Origin: JAFDYH01 sp049840875
Lineage (GTDB): Bacteria > Bacteroidota > Bacteroidia > Chitinophagales > Chitinophagaceae
Direction of reading: 5' to 3'
Assembly (NCBI GenBank): GCA_049840875.1
Contig: JASGJE010000006.1
Span: 62,001-126,000 of the forward strand
Length of the DNA: 64,000 nt
The notes beneath the pieces were generated by a model. It was not told the origin of the DNA. It searched no databases and was given only the letters and a program-made list of their open reading frames with translations. The position numbers and the translations under genes were made by a program. Of the stretch, positions 44,201 to 53,407 are shown one piece after another. Within the stretch, counting starts at the first letter, position 1, and every line of letters begins with the position of its first letter.

Positions 44201-44950
44201 TTATCTTTTCTCAAACAACCACCAAAGACGTTTACGTGGTTTTATTTTATAATTAGAAGTGATATAGGCGGAGATATGCTCCATTGCTTCGTCAATGCTA
44301 TCAGTAAGCAAGACTAATGAAAGGTCTTCAGGATTGATGGTTCCTTGTATTGCTAAATATTGAAGATAATCCCACAGCTCAGCATGATATTGTTTTCCAT
44401 ATAAAACAATCGGGAAACCGGTAATTGTTTTTGTTTGTACTAATGTCGCTGTTTCAAAAAATTCATCCATCGTACCAAAACCACCTGGCATAATAATAAA
44501 AGCGTAAGAATATTTTGTCATGATGGTTTTACGAACGAAGAAATGTTCATAGGTGATTGAAACATTTACATAAGGATTTACTTTTTGTTCAAAAGGTAAC
44601 TGAATATTGCATCCAACAGATTCGCCACCGCTTTCAAAGGCACCACGATTGGCTGCTTCCATAATTCCCGGACCGCCTCCGGTCATAGTAGTAAATCCAA
44701 TTTCAGCGATGCGTTTTCCAAATTTTCTTGCCGCATCATAGTATGGATGATCTTCTTTGAACCGTGCAGAACCAAACACAGTAATGCAGGGGCCTACAAA
44801 ATGCAAAGTGCGAAAGCTTTTAATAAACTGCTTAAAAACCCGCCAAGCAAAGGCTAACTCATAACCACGGCTTTTAGGTCCATCAAGATAAATATGTTCT
44901 TTTGCAGGAATTATTCTTTTCTGCTTTTGTTCTTCTGCTGCTGCTTCCAT
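44201..44950 (-). CDS. LOG family protein (cytokinin riboside 5'-monophosphate phosphoribohydrolase-like)
   Basis: A 249-aa Rossmann-fold protein. Motifs: CITVFGSARF, TMTGGGPGIMEAANRGAF and the PGGFGTMDEFFE signature with the catalytic Arg/Glu pair of the LOG family. LOG proteins cleave ribose 5-phosphate from nucleoside monophosphates, and many bacterial ones act as AMP/purine nucleosidases. The ~55-residue N-terminal extension and basic end (YKIKPRKRLWWLFEKR) are typical of the longer bacterial members. First gene of a LOG-HAD-sulfatase run; divergent from xth. Confidence 0.88.
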   Translation of the reverse strand: MEAAAEEQKQKRIIPAKEHIYLDGPKSRGYELAFAWRVFKQFIKSFRTLHFVGPCITVFGSARFKEDHPYYDAARKFGKRIAEIGFTTMTGGGPGIMEAANRGAFESGGESVGCNIQLPFEQKVNPYVNVSITYEHFFVRKTIMTKYSYAFIIMPGGFGTMDEFFETATLVQTKTITGFPIVLYGKQYHAELWDYLQYLAIQGTINPEDLSLVLLTDSIDEAMEHISAYITSNYKIKPRKRLWWLFEKR

Positions 44951-44996
44951 CGTTAGTATGTAAATTGCCGCTCAATATAATTAATATTACCCCTAA

Positions 44997-45008
44997 CCCC
45001 TAAAGGGG
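44997..45008. repeat. partial palindromic repeat upstream of xth
   Basis: CCCCTAAAGGGG, preceded by another CCCCTA; resembles the core of the repeats in metH. Lies between the divergent LOG and xth genes. Confidence 0.45.
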
Positions 45009-45041
45009 AATATAAAACTTCATGTTATTATTGTTAAAGGT

Positions 45042-45809
45042 ATGCGTATCATTTCTTATAATGTAAACGGAATTCGGGCGGCGATAAAAAAAGGATTTAT
45101 CGATTGGATAAAGACGGATCCGGCAGATGTTATTTGTGTACAGGAAACAAAGGCGGAAAAAGAAAACGTTGATCACTCTGCTTTTACTGATCTTGGTTAT
45201 CATGACTATTGGTTCAGTGCGCAGAAAAAAGGTTATAGTGGTGTTGCCGTATTTAGTAAAATAAAACCCGATGCTGTTCAATACGGTACCGGCCACAAAA
45301 TAAGTGATGATGAAGGCCGTGTTCTTCAGCTTGACTTTGGAGATACAAGATTGATCAATGCATATTTCCCATCCGGCACATCGGGCGATATCCGTCAAGC
45401 TTTTAAATACGAATGGCTGAATGAATTTTTTGTCTATCAAAAAGAATTGAGAAAAAAGTTTCCAAAACTGATTTTATGCGGCGATTATAATATTGCGCAT
45501 AGTGAAATTGATATTCATGATCCGAAGGGGAATAAAAATTCATCGGGATTTTTACCGGATGAACGTTTATGGATGGATAAATTCTTCGAAAATGGATGGG
45601 TTGATACTTTCCGCGTATTTCATAGAGAAGCTCACCGCTATAGCTGGTGGAGTCAACGTTTCCCATCAGTTCGATTGCAAAACAAAGGTTGGCGCATCGA
45701 TTATATAAATGTTACAGAACCGCTAAAAAACAATCTTATTGACTCGGAAATTTACCCGGATGTGAAACATTCTGATCATTGTCCGGTATATTTAAATATC
45801 AAATTGTAA
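45042..45809 (+). CDS. xth: exodeoxyribonuclease III
   Basis: A 255-aa AP endonuclease/exonuclease III of usual length. MRIISYNVNGIRAA, the metal Glu in VCVQETKA (here ICVQETKAE), YSGVAVFSK, LCGDYNIAH (catalytic Asp and Asn), YSWWSQR, GWRIDYINVT and SDHCP (catalytic Asp-His) are all present. It cleaves DNA 5' to abasic sites and degrades 3' ends in base-excision repair. ATG start, plus strand, stands alone. The short space after it (45810-45860) holds GC-rich inverted repeats. Confidence 0.95.
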   Translation: MRIISYNVNGIRAAIKKGFIDWIKTDPADVICVQETKAEKENVDHSAFTDLGYHDYWFSAQKKGYSGVAVFSKIKPDAVQYGTGHKISDDEGRVLQLDFGDTRLINAYFPSGTSGDIRQAFKYEWLNEFFVYQKELRKKFPKLILCGDYNIAHSEIDIHDPKGNKNSSGFLPDERLWMDKFFENGWVDTFRVFHREAHRYSWWSQRFPSVRLQNKGWRIDYINVTEPLKNNLIDSEIYPDVKHSDHCPVYLNIKL

Positions 45810-45861
45810 CCGCCTGGGCGGGACAGCCACCATTACCTTACTACCATCATCCCGCGCAGGT
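45810..45861. repeat. GC-rich inverted repeat between xth and the DUF2339 gene
   Basis: CCTGGGCGGGA and TCCCGCGCAGG are near-perfect inverted arms ~22 bases apart. A similar TCCCGC/GCGGGA palindrome lies in the rplM leader (~56820-56834). REP-like; could also act as a terminator. Confidence 0.4.
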
Positions 45862-45885
45862 TATTTTTAACCTAAAGCTGCCTGC

Positions 45886-48318
45886 ATGACCGGAATTATT
45901 ATTCTTCTGACTATTGTCTCACTCATTTTTTTTATTTTATTGATTTCTATTAACAATAAAACTTCAGCGCAACATGAAATCATTGAAGCACTGAATAAAA
46001 AAATGAATTACTTGTCGGATCAATTAAATGATCTGACAAAAATTATAAAAGAAAGAGATTTTAAATCATCGGAGAAAATAATTGCTGCTGAAGAAAAGCA
46101 AGTACCACCAGTAAAAGAAGAAATCTACAAACCAGCTCCAATACCGGAATACAAAGAATCGGTAAGGACAATAGAACCATCAGGGTTAAAGTCAGACTCA
46201 GCAGAAGAAAAGGTAGCAATCATGGAGCCTGTAATTGAAGAAGAAGGCGCTGATGTGATAACACCGGATGCTATTCAGCAAAACAATAAAACGAGTTGGT
46301 GGAATAATTCTGATCTTGAAAAATTCATTGGTGAGAATCTTGCTAATAAAATCGGTATAGCAGTTCTTGTATTGGGTATTGCCTTCTTTGTAAAATATGC
46401 TATTGATAAAGACTGGATCGGTGAAACTGGTCGTGTAGCAATTGGTATTCTTTGCGGTGGCATTCTTATCAGCTTCGCACATTATTTCAGAAGATCGTAT
46501 CGTTCGTTCAGTTCCGTTTTAGCCGGTGGTGGTTTGGCGGTTTTTTATTTTACGATTGCATTTGCGTTTCACCAGTATCATCTTATTACACAGCAAGCGG
46601 CATTCATTAGTATGGTCGTCATTACAGCGTTCGCTGTGGTTTTATCATTGCTGTACGACCGGTTGGAAATTGCAGTACTTTCTGTCGTTGGAGGCTTTAT
46701 TACACCTTTCTTATTAAGTACCGGCCAGGACAATTACATAGCTCTCTTCACCTATCTGTGTATATTGAATACAGGAATGATGGTATTGGCATGGTTTAAG
46801 AAGTGGCCTGTAATCAATTCTATCTCATTAATTTTTACAGTTATCATTTATGGTAGTTGGCTTACGCAGAAAATTTTGAACAGCTCAGATCAAAGCTTTC
46901 CACATCAAAATGCATTTCTGTTCGCAACTTTATTCTATATCATTTTTATGATTATGAATATCGTTAACAACCTGCGACTGAAGCGTTCATTTGCAGCGTT
47001 TGATTTTATCATTGTTCTCAGTACAAATTTTCTTTACTATGCTGCGGGTATGATTATACTTCAGTACTGGAGCAACAGCGACTTTAAGGGATTGTTTACA
47101 GCTACGCTTGGTATAATTAATCTATCACTCGCATGGATATTTTTCAGGAATAGTAAAGCAGATAAGAACTTTATTTACCTATTGATCGGCCTCACGCTTA
47201 CATTTATTTCGTTAGCAGCGCCTGTACAGCTAAAGGGAAATTATATCACTCTATTCTGGTCTGCAGAGGCCGTCGTTTTGTTCTGGTTATTTCAGCAATC
47301 AAGGATAAAACTGATCAAACTTGCTTCTGCGCTTGTTACTTTGCTCACGATAATAAGCCTGTTGATGGATTGGTCACAGATCTATTTTTCAAATACAAAT
47401 AGCTCTCTGCCCATCATAGCAAACAAGGGATTTATTACCACAATAGTGGTGGCTTTGTCTTTGTTCATTCATTACTCGTTAATGAAAAAAGAGGCAGATT
47501 CTTATTATACTTCCAATCTTACAAATAAAGTCGTAAGAAATTTATTATTGATTGCAGGTTTATCAGTTTTTTATATCAGTGGCATGCTTGAGATATGGTT
47601 TCAATTTGGGAAACGGATTCCGGGAACCGAAATTTACCTTGTTTACCTTCAGTTATACAGCTTTTGTTTTGCACTGGTATTATTGTACGTGTTCAGGAAA
47701 AAAGAAAGTTCGATGCTGTTGCGTTTTCTGTTAACACTATTTTGTTTTGCATTTTATGTAATAAGTCTTGGCGAAAATTATGAAGTGATCCGGACAATAC
47801 TTGAAACAAATCTGAACAGAATACATTTGTATATGCACTGGGTTGCTGTATTGCTTTTACTAAAGCTTTTGTTTGATCTTGTCAATTACTTCAGAAAGCA
47901 TACTGACCGATGGAAAACATACCAGGTAGCGTTTACGTGGATTTCATCTACAGGGATTATTTTACTACTTAGCGTTGAAATACATCACTTCATTATATGG
48001 ATTAACTTTTCCAACCAAAATGATTGGGTATACTGGCAAAATCTATACTATAAGGCTGGTTTGAGTATTCTCTGGGGAGTTTGTTCCTTTGCTATGATGT
48101 GGTTGGGTATGAAATATAAATTTGCTACCCTGCGCATCATTTCTCTTAGCCTGTTTTCAATTACGCTGATAAAGTTGTTTGGCTATGATATACGCAATAT
48201 TCCACCAGGCGGGAAGATAGCTGCATTTATACTCCTCGGTGTATTATTGCTGACAATTTCTTTTATGTATCAACGACTTAAAAAAATGCTGATTGATGAT
48301 AATAAAGAGAGTAAGTAA
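45886..48318 (+). CDS. DUF2339 multi-pass membrane protein
   Basis: An 810-aa protein. A signal-anchor helix at 3-23 is followed by a coiled coil (~27-60), an acidic and Pro-rich linker (~60-140), then WWNNSDLEKFIGENLANKIG, the DUF2339 signature before the membrane part, and about 20 membrane helices to the end, broken by short loops (GAGGLAVFY-like LAGGGLAVFYFTIAF; FWSAEAVVLFW). DUF2339 proteins are large integral membrane proteins of unknown function. Its last 23 bases overlap the next gene, a DUF3999-like partner, the usual neighbour. Confidence 0.88.
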   Translation: MTGIIILLTIVSLIFFILLISINNKTSAQHEIIEALNKKMNYLSDQLNDLTKIIKERDFKSSEKIIAAEEKQVPPVKEEIYKPAPIPEYKESVRTIEPSGLKSDSAEEKVAIMEPVIEEEGADVITPDAIQQNNKTSWWNNSDLEKFIGENLANKIGIAVLVLGIAFFVKYAIDKDWIGETGRVAIGILCGGILISFAHYFRRSYRSFSSVLAGGGLAVFYFTIAFAFHQYHLITQQAAFISMVVITAFAVVLSLLYDRLEIAVLSVVGGFITPFLLSTGQDNYIALFTYLCILNTGMMVLAWFKKWPVINSISLIFTVIIYGSWLTQKILNSSDQSFPHQNAFLFATLFYIIFMIMNIVNNLRLKRSFAAFDFIIVLSTNFLYYAAGMIILQYWSNSDFKGLFTATLGIINLSLAWIFFRNSKADKNFIYLLIGLTLTFISLAAPVQLKGNYITLFWSAEAVVLFWLFQQSRIKLIKLASALVTLLTIISLLMDWSQIYFSNTNSSLPIIANKGFITTIVVALSLFIHYSLMKKEADSYYTSNLTNKVVRNLLLIAGLSVFYISGMLEIWFQFGKRIPGTEIYLVYLQLYSFCFALVLLYVFRKKESSMLLRFLLTLFCFAFYVISLGENYEVIRTILETNLNRIHLYMHWVAVLLLLKLLFDLVNYFRKHTDRWKTYQVAFTWISSTGIILLLSVEIHHFIIWINFSNQNDWVYWQNLYYKAGLSILWGVCSFAMMWLGMKYKFATLRIISLSLFSITLIKLFGYDIRNIPPGGKIAAFILLGVLLLTISFMYQRLKKMLIDDNKESK

Positions 48319-49540
48319 TATTTTTTTGCTGATGCTGTTGAGTTGTTGTGCCATCAATGCGCAACAATTTAAAAATTCAGCGACTCTTGACACGGTAAAA
48401 CAAGATGGGTTTTATAGTATACCGGTTACGCCGCAATTGAGCAGTTATTTAAAAAATGATTTCAGCGACATACGAATAGCGGATGAAAAAGGTGAGTGGG
48501 TGCCACATATTGTAAGATGGCCTCTCAAAAATGTGATTATCGAGTCGCTGATTTCTTATCTGCCAATTTTATCCAAAGAAAAAAATGTAGCAACTACAAC
48601 TATCATAGCTAAAAATATCGGCAAAGAAAGTATCACTAACCTGATTTTAGGGTTAAAGAATTCTGCTGCGACACGAACTGTTATAGTCAGTGGAAGTGAT
48701 GATCAGGTAAACTGGTTTGCCATTACTGACAGTCTTGTACTCAAACCTGAAACAATTATTGATGAGCCGGCTGTATCAATTTCGTTTCCTGTGGTGAATT
48801 ATAATTTCTTTAAAATAGTCTTATTCAACAATCGAAATGATCCTTACAACATTAAAAAAATAATGACGGAAGGACCAGCGCCAGTGCATGACCTTGATAA
48901 AAAGAGAAAATTTATCACTAACCCGCCCCTTATATTTAATCAAAGTGATAGTGCAAATTTCTCTTTACTTCGAATTGAAAATCCGGAACATTTTCATATT
49001 GATAAGTTAATCATTCATGTTGCATCGCCTCATTTTTTTGATCGTCGGGCAACGCTTTTTATAGGTAATCAGAATATAACTTTTCACGCTGCCCAGAATA
49101 AGCAGGCCGCAGAAAACATCATTTTATCTTCAGCAGGTGAATGCAGGTACAACATAAAAGTCATGAATGACAGCATTCTCTATTTGTTGATTGAAAATCG
49201 TGATAACCCACCTTTAAAAATTGACAGTGTAGTTACAGAACAAACCAGCAGAGAGTTAGTCGCATACCTGGAAAAAAGGAAGCAATACAAGATACTTTTC
49301 AATGATCCGGACGCAAAAATTCCAGACTATGATTTACAAAAATTTCAAAATAGCATTCCGGATAGTCTTCCGAATCTTTCAATGGGAATTATTACTACCG
49401 TTGAGCCTGCGCCAGGCTTACTCCAAAAACATGAAAAAAATTTCTGGCAACAATGGATGTGGCCCGTCATCATTCTTGTATTAATTATTCTGCTTTACTT
49501 TACATTTAGCCTGATACGGGATGTAAGAAAAGCAAAATAG
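48296..49540 (+). CDS. DUF3999-like membrane-anchored partner of the DUF2339 protein
   Basis: A 414-aa protein from the ATG at 48296. Signal peptide (IFLLMLLSCCAINA), a beta-sandwich body with galactose-binding/discoidin-like look (VTPQLSSYLKNDFSDIRIAD; VSGSDDQVNWFAITDSL; NYNFFKIVLFNNRNDPYNI) and a C-terminal membrane helix (WMWPVIILVLIILLYFTFSL). The order and pairing with DUF2339 match DUF3999, though the family call is tentative. The body should sit in the periplasm. Translation is coupled by the 23-bp overlap with the upstream gene. Function unknown. Confidence 0.65.
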   Translation: MIIKRVSNIFLLMLLSCCAINAQQFKNSATLDTVKQDGFYSIPVTPQLSSYLKNDFSDIRIADEKGEWVPHIVRWPLKNVIIESLISYLPILSKEKNVATTTIIAKNIGKESITNLILGLKNSAATRTVIVSGSDDQVNWFAITDSLVLKPETIIDEPAVSISFPVVNYNFFKIVLFNNRNDPYNIKKIMTEGPAPVHDLDKKRKFITNPPLIFNQSDSANFSLLRIENPEHFHIDKLIIHVASPHFFDRRATLFIGNQNITFHAAQNKQAAENIILSSAGECRYNIKVMNDSILYLLIENRDNPPLKIDSVVTEQTSRELVAYLEKRKQYKILFNDPDAKIPDYDLQKFQNSIPDSLPNLSMGIITTVEPAPGLLQKHEKNFWQQWMWPVIILVLIILLYFTFSLIRDVRKAK

Positions 49541-49546
49541 ACAACC

Positions 49547-49852
49547 ATGATCGTTTACAATCTTTCAATTAAAGTAGATCGTAGCATTCAGCATAAATGG
49601 ATGAACTGGCAGCGAACAGAATTTATTCCTTCTATAATAGCGACAGGAAGTTTTACTGAGTATAAATTTTTTCATCTGCTCGATCAGGATGAAAGTGATG
49701 GTTTTACTTATGTGCTTCAATGTTTTTCTAAAAGCGTATCGCATTATCAGGAATATATCCGCGTTCACGCAAATAATATTCTCAGCAATGCGATGAAAAA
49801 ATGGAATAATCAGATACTTGTTTTCGGAACAGCGATGGAGGTTTTACAATAG
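49547..49852 (+). CDS. DUF4286 family protein
   Basis: A 101-aa protein. MIVYNLSIKVDRSIQHKWMNW is the typical start of DUF4286 proteins in Bacteroidota, and the middle (TEYKFFHLLDQDE, then TYVLQCFSKSVSHYQEYI) fits. A small alpha/beta (ferredoxin-like) fold; function unknown. It follows the DUF3999-like gene by 6 bp, so it is the third gene of that operon. Confidence 0.8.
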   Translation: MIVYNLSIKVDRSIQHKWMNWQRTEFIPSIIATGSFTEYKFFHLLDQDESDGFTYVLQCFSKSVSHYQEYIRVHANNILSNAMKKWNNQILVFGTAMEVLQ

Positions 49853-49978
49853 AATTCTATGCGGCAGTGAAAAACAACCAGTAATCAATCCCTTTCGCAA
49901 TTTAAGATCATCGCACACAACCCTTTGCCAATGCGGTTTTCAAAAGATTCACACAAATCAATTAATAATAAAAAAATT

Positions 49979-50007
49979 TTGTTGCACGGCAAAAGCATCT
50001 AAATTTG
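49979..50007 (+). promoter_or_regulatory. promoter of the HU gene
   Basis: -33 TTG (49979-49981), 18-base spacer, -7 TAAATTTG (50000-50007); about 36 bases before the ATG. Good fit to the Bacteroidota sigma consensus. Confidence 0.6.
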
Positions 50008-50043
50008 CCCTCTCTATAAAACACATCAATAAAACAGATTTTT

Positions 50044-50361
50044 ATGAACAAAGCTGAATTGATAGATAAAATCGCTGAAGATGCCGGGATTACGAAGACA
50101 CAGGCAAATGCTTCCCTCGATTCATTCATCGAAGCGGTAACAAAAACATTAAAAAGCGGCGGTAAGGTTACATTGGTTGGCTTTGGCACGTTCACTGTTT
50201 CATATAGAAAAGCAAGAAAAGGTCACAATCCGCAAACAAAAGTTCCAATTAATATAAAGGAAAAGGTAGTAGCACGTTTTAAGGGCGGTAAAGAACTTTC
50301 AGCAAAACTTAAATCGTCAATCAAAGATTTAAAACAATTGGCTACAGAAAATAAAAAATAA
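50044..50361 (+). CDS. HU family DNA-binding protein
   Basis: A 105-aa nucleoid protein: MNKAELIDKIAEDAGITKTQ, then VTLVGFGTFTVSYRKARKGHNPQT (beta arm start), then INIKEKVVARFKGGKEL. The beta-arm tip holds the DNA-intercalating Pro region (NPQTKVPINI). About 12 extra residues (SIKDLKQLATENKK) extend the usual 90-aa HU. It bends and packs DNA as a dimer. Its own promoter precedes it, and the bTHX gene follows by 26 bp. Confidence 0.95.
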   Translation: MNKAELIDKIAEDAGITKTQANASLDSFIEAVTKTLKSGGKVTLVGFGTFTVSYRKARKGHNPQTKVPINIKEKVVARFKGGKELSAKLKSSIKDLKQLATENKK

Positions 50362-50387
50362 TAATTAAAGCCTTAAAAAAACTCATT

Positions 50388-50498
50388 ATGGGCAGAGGAG
50401 ATAAAAAAACAAAAAAAGGAAAAATATTCAAAGGATCATTTGGTAAAAGCCGACCTGCTAAACCTGCAAAGAAAGCTGATACAAAAAAGAAAGCTTAA
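50388..50498 (+). CDS. 30S ribosomal protein bTHX
   Basis: A 36-aa, very basic peptide: MGRGDKKTKKGKIFKGSFGK, then SRPAKPAKKADTKKKA. This is the conserved bTHX start and core; the Lys/Ala-rich tail is longer than in Thermus. It binds a pocket in the 30S head and stabilises 16S rRNA. It is 26 bp after the HU gene and followed by a hairpin terminator, so it is likely co-transcribed with HU. Too short for most ORF callers. Confidence 0.9.
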   Translation: MGRGDKKTKKGKIFKGSFGKSRPAKPAKKADTKKKA

Positions 50499-50514
50499 GC
50501 TCTTCAAGATCGAG

Positions 50515-50563
50515 GGTTGAGAAGTAGATGTTTTCAATAGCTCATTTACTTCTCGACCTTTTT
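50515..50563. terminator. terminator between bTHX and pdxH
   Basis: GGTTGAGAAGTA pairs with TACTTCTCGACC (11 of 12 bp), 20-base loop, T run after it. Serves the plus-strand HU-bTHX unit and perhaps the convergent pdxH. Confidence 0.65.
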
Positions 50564-50565
50564 AT

Positions 50566-51210
50566 TTAAGGAGCAAGACGTTCTATTTTCCAGTTTCCAT
50601 TTTCTTCCAGCGTGTATTGAATACGATCATGCAAACGACTTGGCCGTCCTTGCCAGAATTCAATGATTACCGGCTTTACAAGATAACCACCCCAATAATC
50701 CGGTCGTTGTATTTCATTTTCATTTATTCCGGCAGATAGCGTTGCATACTTTTCTTCCAGCCATTTACGGTTTTCGATTACCTGGCTTTGTGGTGATATC
50801 AATGCGCCGATCTGACTTTTTACAGGGCGTGATTTGAAATAGGCATCGCTTACTCCGTTACTTGTTTTTTGTATTATTCCTGTAATACGCACCTGTCTTT
50901 CCAATTCCTTCCAAAAGAAAACAAGACAAGCCTTTGGGTTTTCCTCCATTTGTGTTCCTTTAAAACTTTTATAGTTTGTAAAAAACATAAAGCCTTTTTT
51001 ATCAAACCCTTTTAATAAAACAATACGGGCAGAGGGAAACCCGTCTGCAGAAGCTGTTGCTAATGTCATTGCGTTTGCTTCGTCGATTTGCGATGCAAGC
51101 GCTTCATTCCACCATACATCAAATTGCTGAACCGGATCTGTAGCAATATCAGCTTCTGATAATGATCTTGATGAATAATCCTTGCGGATATCTGCAATCG
51201 CTGTATCCAT
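50566..51210 (-). CDS. pdxH: pyridoxamine 5'-phosphate oxidase
   Basis: A 214-aa FMN enzyme of usual length. Motifs: PSARIVLLKGFDKKGFMFFTN (FMN and substrate binding), KGTQMEENPKACLVFFW, ERQVRITG, YFKSRPVKSQIGA (substrate), PDYWGGYLV and the C-terminal FWQGRPSRLHDR with the conserved active-site Arg and His. It oxidises pyridoxine/pyridoxamine 5'-phosphate to PLP. ATG start. Separated by a terminator from the coiled-coil gene upstream. Confidence 0.96.
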   Translation of the reverse strand: MDTAIADIRKDYSSRSLSEADIATDPVQQFDVWWNEALASQIDEANAMTLATASADGFPSARIVLLKGFDKKGFMFFTNYKSFKGTQMEENPKACLVFFWKELERQVRITGIIQKTSNGVSDAYFKSRPVKSQIGALISPQSQVIENRKWLEEKYATLSAGINENEIQRPDYWGGYLVKPVIIEFWQGRPSRLHDRIQYTLEENGNWKIERLAP

Positions 51211-51250
51211 AGTGAAATTTTATGCAAAAGTATTACACTCTTAAAACAAT

Positions 51251-51274
51251 AAAGCCTCCTTGCGGAGGCTTATT
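51251..51274 (-). terminator. terminator of the coiled-coil gene
   Basis: AAGCCTCC / GGAGGCTT stem with short loop (51252-51271), just after the stop of the minus-strand gene at 51297. Confidence 0.65.
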
Positions 51275-51296
51275 TTATATCGTCTTAATTTTTCTG

Positions 51297-52460
51297 TTAT
51301 TTAAAGTCTCCTTGCTTTTTAAGGCTGTCTCTTTCTTCAGACACAACATTCAGCATGCTTTCAAGTTCTCCTATTTTTCTTAACTGATTCTCCAGTTTTT
51401 TGTTAGTGTCGGCTACAACATGGAGGTCATTATTTAGTTCTTCAAGATAAGAAACCCGTTTTTGCAATTGTTGGCGTTGAAAATTCGCTTCTCTTAATTT
51501 ATCACTTGTTTCGTCCAATTGCTGCGACAAAACCTGGTGCTCGGATGAAACGGATTGTAATTTCGATTTCTGATCTTCGAAATCTCTTATCAGCTTATAA
51601 TGGGTTTCTTTTAAATCTTCGTATTCAACATTCAGCATTTTCGACTGGTTCAATTGTGTTTCCAGTTTTTGAATCTTGCCTTGCAGTACACCAAATTCGT
51701 TATACGCATTATCCAGTATTGCATTCATTTCTTTAGTCAGCTGCTCTTTCTGCCGAATGGTGCTGATTTCTTTTTCCTTATCTCCCAATGCAACTTTTAA
51801 TTTCAGCAATTGATTGTTGAGTTCTTCCTTTTCTTCCACCATCTGTCGCTGCTGCTCTTCTTTTTCTTTTATTACATCAATTTGTTCCAGCAGGCGATTG
51901 ATCTTTTCATTGTGTTCCATCAAACTGCTTTGCGCAATACGCAATTGCTGAATGTATTCTGTACCGGGTTTCTCAGGTGCGCTTGCAACGACTGGTGCAG
52001 GAGCGGCGGCAGCCTTTTTCGCTGCAGCAAGTTCTTCTTCCAGTTTCCTGTTTTGTTTTACGAGCTCCAGCGCTTCCGAACGATAAACTCTAACATTTTC
52101 TTCAGCTTCAGACAGTTTTTCTTTTAAGCCAGAAAATTCTTTATCCATCACATCATGTTCGCCAAATTCCTCTTCCATCTTCCTGTTCTGCCGTATCATT
52201 TCTTCAGCCTCTGACTTATATTCTCTTGCATTTTCTTCAGCTTCAGCAACACGATCTTTTAATTCCGCCAATTCTTTATCGCGTTCATCCATATCATTAA
52301 AGTACTTCGACTTCCACTCCTCAATACTGCGGTTAAACTTATCCGTTTCTTCGGGAGATATCTTGAGACTGCGACGGCTGCTGATAAAAAAATGGATAGT
52401 GATACCAACCAGTACAGCGCACAAAAAAAGAATAACCAGTTCTGCGATAGATAAAGTCAT
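51297..52460 (-). CDS. membrane-anchored long coiled-coil protein
   Basis: A 387-aa protein. One N-terminal membrane helix (AELVILFLCAVLVGITIHFF) is followed by an almost continuous coiled coil (~40-385; Glu/Lys/Leu/Gln rich) with one Ala/Pro break at ~148-165 (AAAAPAPVVASAPEKPG). The two segments AELKDRVAEAEENAREYKSE and GLKEKLSEAEENVRVYRSE are an internal repeat of ~45 residues. The rod would lie in the cytoplasm or periplasm, anchored at one end. No enzymatic motif. Located between pdxH and pyrH. Function unknown; a structural or spacer role is plausible. Confidence 0.65.
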   Translation of the reverse strand: MTLSIAELVILFLCAVLVGITIHFFISSRRSLKISPEETDKFNRSIEEWKSKYFNDMDERDKELAELKDRVAEAEENAREYKSEAEEMIRQNRKMEEEFGEHDVMDKEFSGLKEKLSEAEENVRVYRSEALELVKQNRKLEEELAAAKKAAAAPAPVVASAPEKPGTEYIQQLRIAQSSLMEHNEKINRLLEQIDVIKEKEEQQRQMVEEKEELNNQLLKLKVALGDKEKEISTIRQKEQLTKEMNAILDNAYNEFGVLQGKIQKLETQLNQSKMLNVEYEDLKETHYKLIRDFEDQKSKLQSVSSEHQVLSQQLDETSDKLREANFQRQQLQKRVSYLEELNNDLHVVADTNKKLENQLRKIGELESMLNVVSEERDSLKKQGDFK

Positions 52461-52614
52461 AGCGGCAAAAAAATAAATCAGGGAAAAATAAAGTAAAGAA
52501 GCCTTTCAAAGCCTATACAAATCTAAAGGTAATATACACGTTTGGCGTAAGAGTTCAGTGCATAAATTATTAACAACAATTCAAGAGTAAAATTCCGAAT
52601 GAGGTGCGAGCATG

Positions 52615-53328
52615 TTAACCAGTTACAAGAGTTCCCACCTTTTCGCCTTCTACCACACGACGAAGATTGCCAGGTTGGTTCATGTCGAAAACCACGATTG
52701 GTAAATTATTTTCCATACAAAGCGTAAACGCGGTCATATCCATTACCCGAAGATTTTTGGTAAGGCATTCCTGGAAAGTAATGGTTTGGTATTTTGTAGC
52801 GGTTTTATCTTTTTCGGGGTCTGCAGTATAGATACCATCCACCCTTGTACCTTTCAGAATTACATCGCATTTGATTTCGATAGCTCTTAATACACCTGCA
52901 GTGTCTGTAGTAAAATAAGGATTGCCTGTTCCTGCTCCGAAAATCACTACCCTCCCTTTCTCCACATGGCGCATTGCCCTTCTGCGAATATAGGGCTCTG
53001 CAATTTGCTCCATCTTGATTGCACTTTGCAAACGGGTATACACGCCTGCTTTTTCGAGACCCGCTTGTAATGCCATTCCATTAATTACGGTAGCAAGCAT
53101 TCCCATATAATCGCCATGAGCCCGTTCGATTCCTGTTTCTGCTTCATTCATTCCCCGATAAATATTTCCCCCGCCGATCACAATTGCTACCTGTACACCA
53201 AGATCAGTAATCGATTTTACTTCCTGCGAGTATTGAGAAATAACAGCCGGATCAAGACCAAAATTTTTATCGCCCATCAACGACTCGCCGGATAATTTGA
53301 GGAGGACACGTTTATACTTTGGAAGCAT
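52615..53328 (-). CDS. pyrH: UMP kinase
   Basis: A 237-aa amino acid kinase-fold enzyme of usual length. YKRVLLKLSGESLMG, VAIVIGGGNIYRG, ADYMGMLATVINGMALQ-like (GDYMGMLATVINGMALQ), GTGNPYFTTDTAG, DVILKGTRVDGIYTADPEKD and MDMTAFTLCMENNLPIVVF are all present. It phosphorylates UMP to UDP as a hexamer. In Bacteroidota it follows tsf; here a Dabb gene on the other strand lies between. Confidence 0.97.
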   Translation of the reverse strand: MLPKYKRVLLKLSGESLMGDKNFGLDPAVISQYSQEVKSITDLGVQVAIVIGGGNIYRGMNEAETGIERAHGDYMGMLATVINGMALQAGLEKAGVYTRLQSAIKMEQIAEPYIRRRAMRHVEKGRVVIFGAGTGNPYFTTDTAGVLRAIEIKCDVILKGTRVDGIYTADPEKDKTATKYQTITFQECLTKNLRVMDMTAFTLCMENNLPIVVFDMNQPGNLRRVVEGEKVGTLVTG

Positions 53329-53407
53329 GGAGTGTTTTCGGATTTAAGTTCTCAACCCGGCATAAAAACCGGAATCGGATTTCTGATGCGTTGCGAAGAT
53401 AAGGGAA

